Origin: Hyphomicrobiales bacterium
GTDB lineage: Bacteria; Pseudomonadota; Alphaproteobacteria; Rhizobiales; Aestuariivirgaceae
DNA length: 6,158 nt
Reading direction: 5' to 3'
NCBI GenBank assembly: GCA_027067085.1
Contig: JAMOMM010000499.1
Coordinates: forward strand, 1-6,158
Below the pieces are notes generated by a model. It saw only the letters and a list, made by a program, of their open reading frames with translations, made no database searches and was not told the DNA's origin. Positions 5,339 through 6,158 of this stretch are shown here, piece by piece (position 1 is the stretch's first letter; each line of letters starts with the position of its first letter). The translations under genes were made by a program, and so were the position numbers.

Positions 5339-5360
5339 AAATTTAAATTTAAACTGGAGA
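5339..5360 (+). promoter_or_regulatory. rpsP ribosome binding site and AT-rich leader
   Basis: GGAGA (5356-5360) lies 9 bases before the rpsP ATG and fixes that start. Just upstream is a 12-bp palindrome of A and T (AAATTTAAATTT, 5339-5350). Its composition suits an unstructured, ribosome-accessible leader more than an operator. No terminator and no convincing promoter are seen between ffh and rpsP, so co-transcription is likely. Confidence 0.6.
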
Positions 5361-5369
5361 CTAAATACA

Positions 5370-5771
5370 ATGGCACTTAAAATCAGATTGGCCCGTGGTG
5401 GTTCTAAAAAACGTCCTTATTATCGTATTGTTGTTGCAGAAGTAACATCACCACGTGATGGTCGTTATGTTGAAAAAGTGGGTACATATGACCCAATGCT
5501 CAATAAAGACGATGAAAACCGTGTGAAGTTGATCGAAGACCGTATTAAACATTGGCTAAGTGTTGGCGCACGTCCAACTGACCGTGTTGCTCGTTTTCTT
5601 GATGCTGCTGGCCTGTTGAAGCGCGAAACGCGTAACAACCCAAATAAAGGTAAGCCTGGTCAAAAACGTGTTGAGCGTGAAGCTGTTGCTGCTGAAGCTA
5701 AAAAAGCTGCGCAAGAAGCTGCCGCTGCTGAAGCGGCTGCACCTGCAGAAGAAGCAGCTCCTGAAGCGTAA
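5370..5771 (+). CDS. rpsP: 30S ribosomal protein S16
   Basis: Small-subunit ribosomal protein that binds 16S rRNA early and stabilises the 5' and central domains during 30S assembly. The S16 core fills residues 1 to about 83, starting MALKIRLARGGSKKRPYYRIV, with the conserved GRYVEKVGTYDP block (31-42) and the GARPTDRVARFL segment (66-77). Residues 84-100 are basic. From about 101 the tail is Ala/Glu-rich low complexity ending in PAEEAAPEA, giving 133 residues against about 82 in E. coli. Such tails are common in alphaproteobacterial S16 and are probably flexible and surface-exposed. The start is supported by GGAGA 9 bases upstream. It stands between ffh and rimM, the order usual in the group, and rimM begins 28 bases after the stop. 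Confidence 0.98.
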   Translation: MALKIRLARGGSKKRPYYRIVVAEVTSPRDGRYVEKVGTYDPMLNKDDENRVKLIEDRIKHWLSVGARPTDRVARFLDAAGLLKRETRNNPNKGKPGQKRVEREAVAAEAKKAAQEAAAAEAAAPAEEAAPEA

Positions 5772-5799
5772 GGCAAATAAGCTTTAAGGCGCACTGTAT

Positions 5800-6158
5800 A
5801 TGTCTGATCGTGGTGAAATTGATACTGACTTTAAGAATGATGGGCTTGAAAACAAGCGCATTGTTCTTGGGCGTGTTAATGGTGTTCATGGCATAAATGG
5901 CATGGTGATTTTGCGAAGCTTTACCCAAGACCCATTGGCAATTGGCGATTATGGTCCATTGTTTTTGGGCGACGGTGATGCCCTGATCGAAATTGAACAT
6001 ATATCACCCCACAAGAGTGATTTTCTGGTTCGATTTTTCGGTATTGAAGGGCGCGAAGCTGCGGAAAAGCTGAAAGGTGTTGAACTAAGCGTTGATAAAA
6101 GCGTTTTGCCGCAAAATAATGATGAAGACGGATTTTACTTTGCTGATTTGATTGGCTT
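5800..6158 (+). CDS. rimM: 16S rRNA processing protein RimM, N-terminal part, cut by the window edge
   Basis: Assembly factor that binds S19 and helps maturation of the 30S head. The 119 visible codons cover the N-terminal RimM domain, including the signature VLGRVNGVHGINGMV (22-36), a beta-barrel stretch, and FGIEGREAAEKLKGVEL (80-96). After the linker LPQNNDEDG it reaches YFADLIG (113-119), the first strand of the C-terminal PRC-barrel domain. About 60-80 further residues are expected. The first 18 residues (MSDRGEIDTDFKNDGLEN) are an acidic extension before the conserved domain. The start is supported only by a weak AAGG 11 bases upstream, but no better in-frame start lies closer to the domain. 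In related genomes trmD and rplS come next. Confidence 0.95.
   Translation, partial: MSDRGEIDTDFKNDGLENKRIVLGRVNGVHGINGMVILRSFTQDPLAIGDYGPLFLGDGDALIEIEHISPHKSDFLVRFFGIEGREAAEKLKGVELSVDKSVLPQNNDEDGFYFADLIG

Noticed and set aside
5339..5353. AAATTTAAATTT palindrome before rpsP as an operator
   Set aside because: It is pure A/T low complexity in a short AT-rich leader, where overlapping palindromes of this kind arise easily. A TTGAAA nearby has no -10 box at proper distance.
4030..5376. Several minus-strand and alternate-frame open frames of 79-126 codons across ffh
   Set aside because: They lie within the well-supported ffh frame, and their composition (proline/isoleucine runs, Trp/Cys-rich strings) is what the Gly/Met-rich ffh tail yields in other frames.

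Overview
This window looks like a stretch of core chromosome from an alphaproteobacterium, most likely Hyphomicrobiales (Rhizobiales-like), with a moderate to slightly low G+C content. The evidence is the residue signature of the proteins: a glycine/methionine-rich tail on Ffh, a TRID rather than TKxD G4 motif in its GTPase domain, GAGLT next to the second catalytic cysteine of DapF, a 69-residue CspA, and an Ala/Glu-rich tail on ribosomal protein S16. I cannot name the genus.

Layout. On the minus strand from the left edge lie mtaB (tRNA methylthiotransferase, cut by the window edge) and dapF (diaminopimelate epimerase). They are separated by only 3 bases and read as one operon, dapF first. 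A 158-bp divergent intergenic region separates dapF from a plus-strand gene for an unrecognised four-helix membrane protein (2264-2791). This gene converges on a minus-strand cold-shock protein gene (2917-3126), whose strong intrinsic terminator sits between the two. A gene-free stretch of about 534 bp follows (3127-3660). It holds a structured csp leader, a possible TTGAC-type promoter, a series of hairpins ending in a plus-strand terminator-like structure, a small array of degenerate tandem repeats and a probable ffh promoter. The plus-strand cluster ffh - rpsP - rimM then runs off the right edge. In related genomes trmD and rplS usually follow.

How the genes work together. Ffh is the protein part of the signal recognition particle, and S16 and RimM serve 30S ribosome assembly, so the right-hand cluster is a translation and protein-targeting operon. 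MtaB modifies tRNA, and DapF makes meso-diaminopimelate for lysine and peptidoglycan. In many Rhizobiales ftsY, the SRP receptor gene, follows the dapF-mtaB pair; that would lie just left of this window and is inference only.

Novelty. The coding content is ordinary housekeeping. No mobile element, CRISPR array, tRNA, rRNA or defence system was seen. The part most worth a second look is the non-coding block at 3345-3508, a candidate small RNA or attenuated leader upstream of ffh. Lesser points are a possibly leaderless dapF and the folded csp leader.
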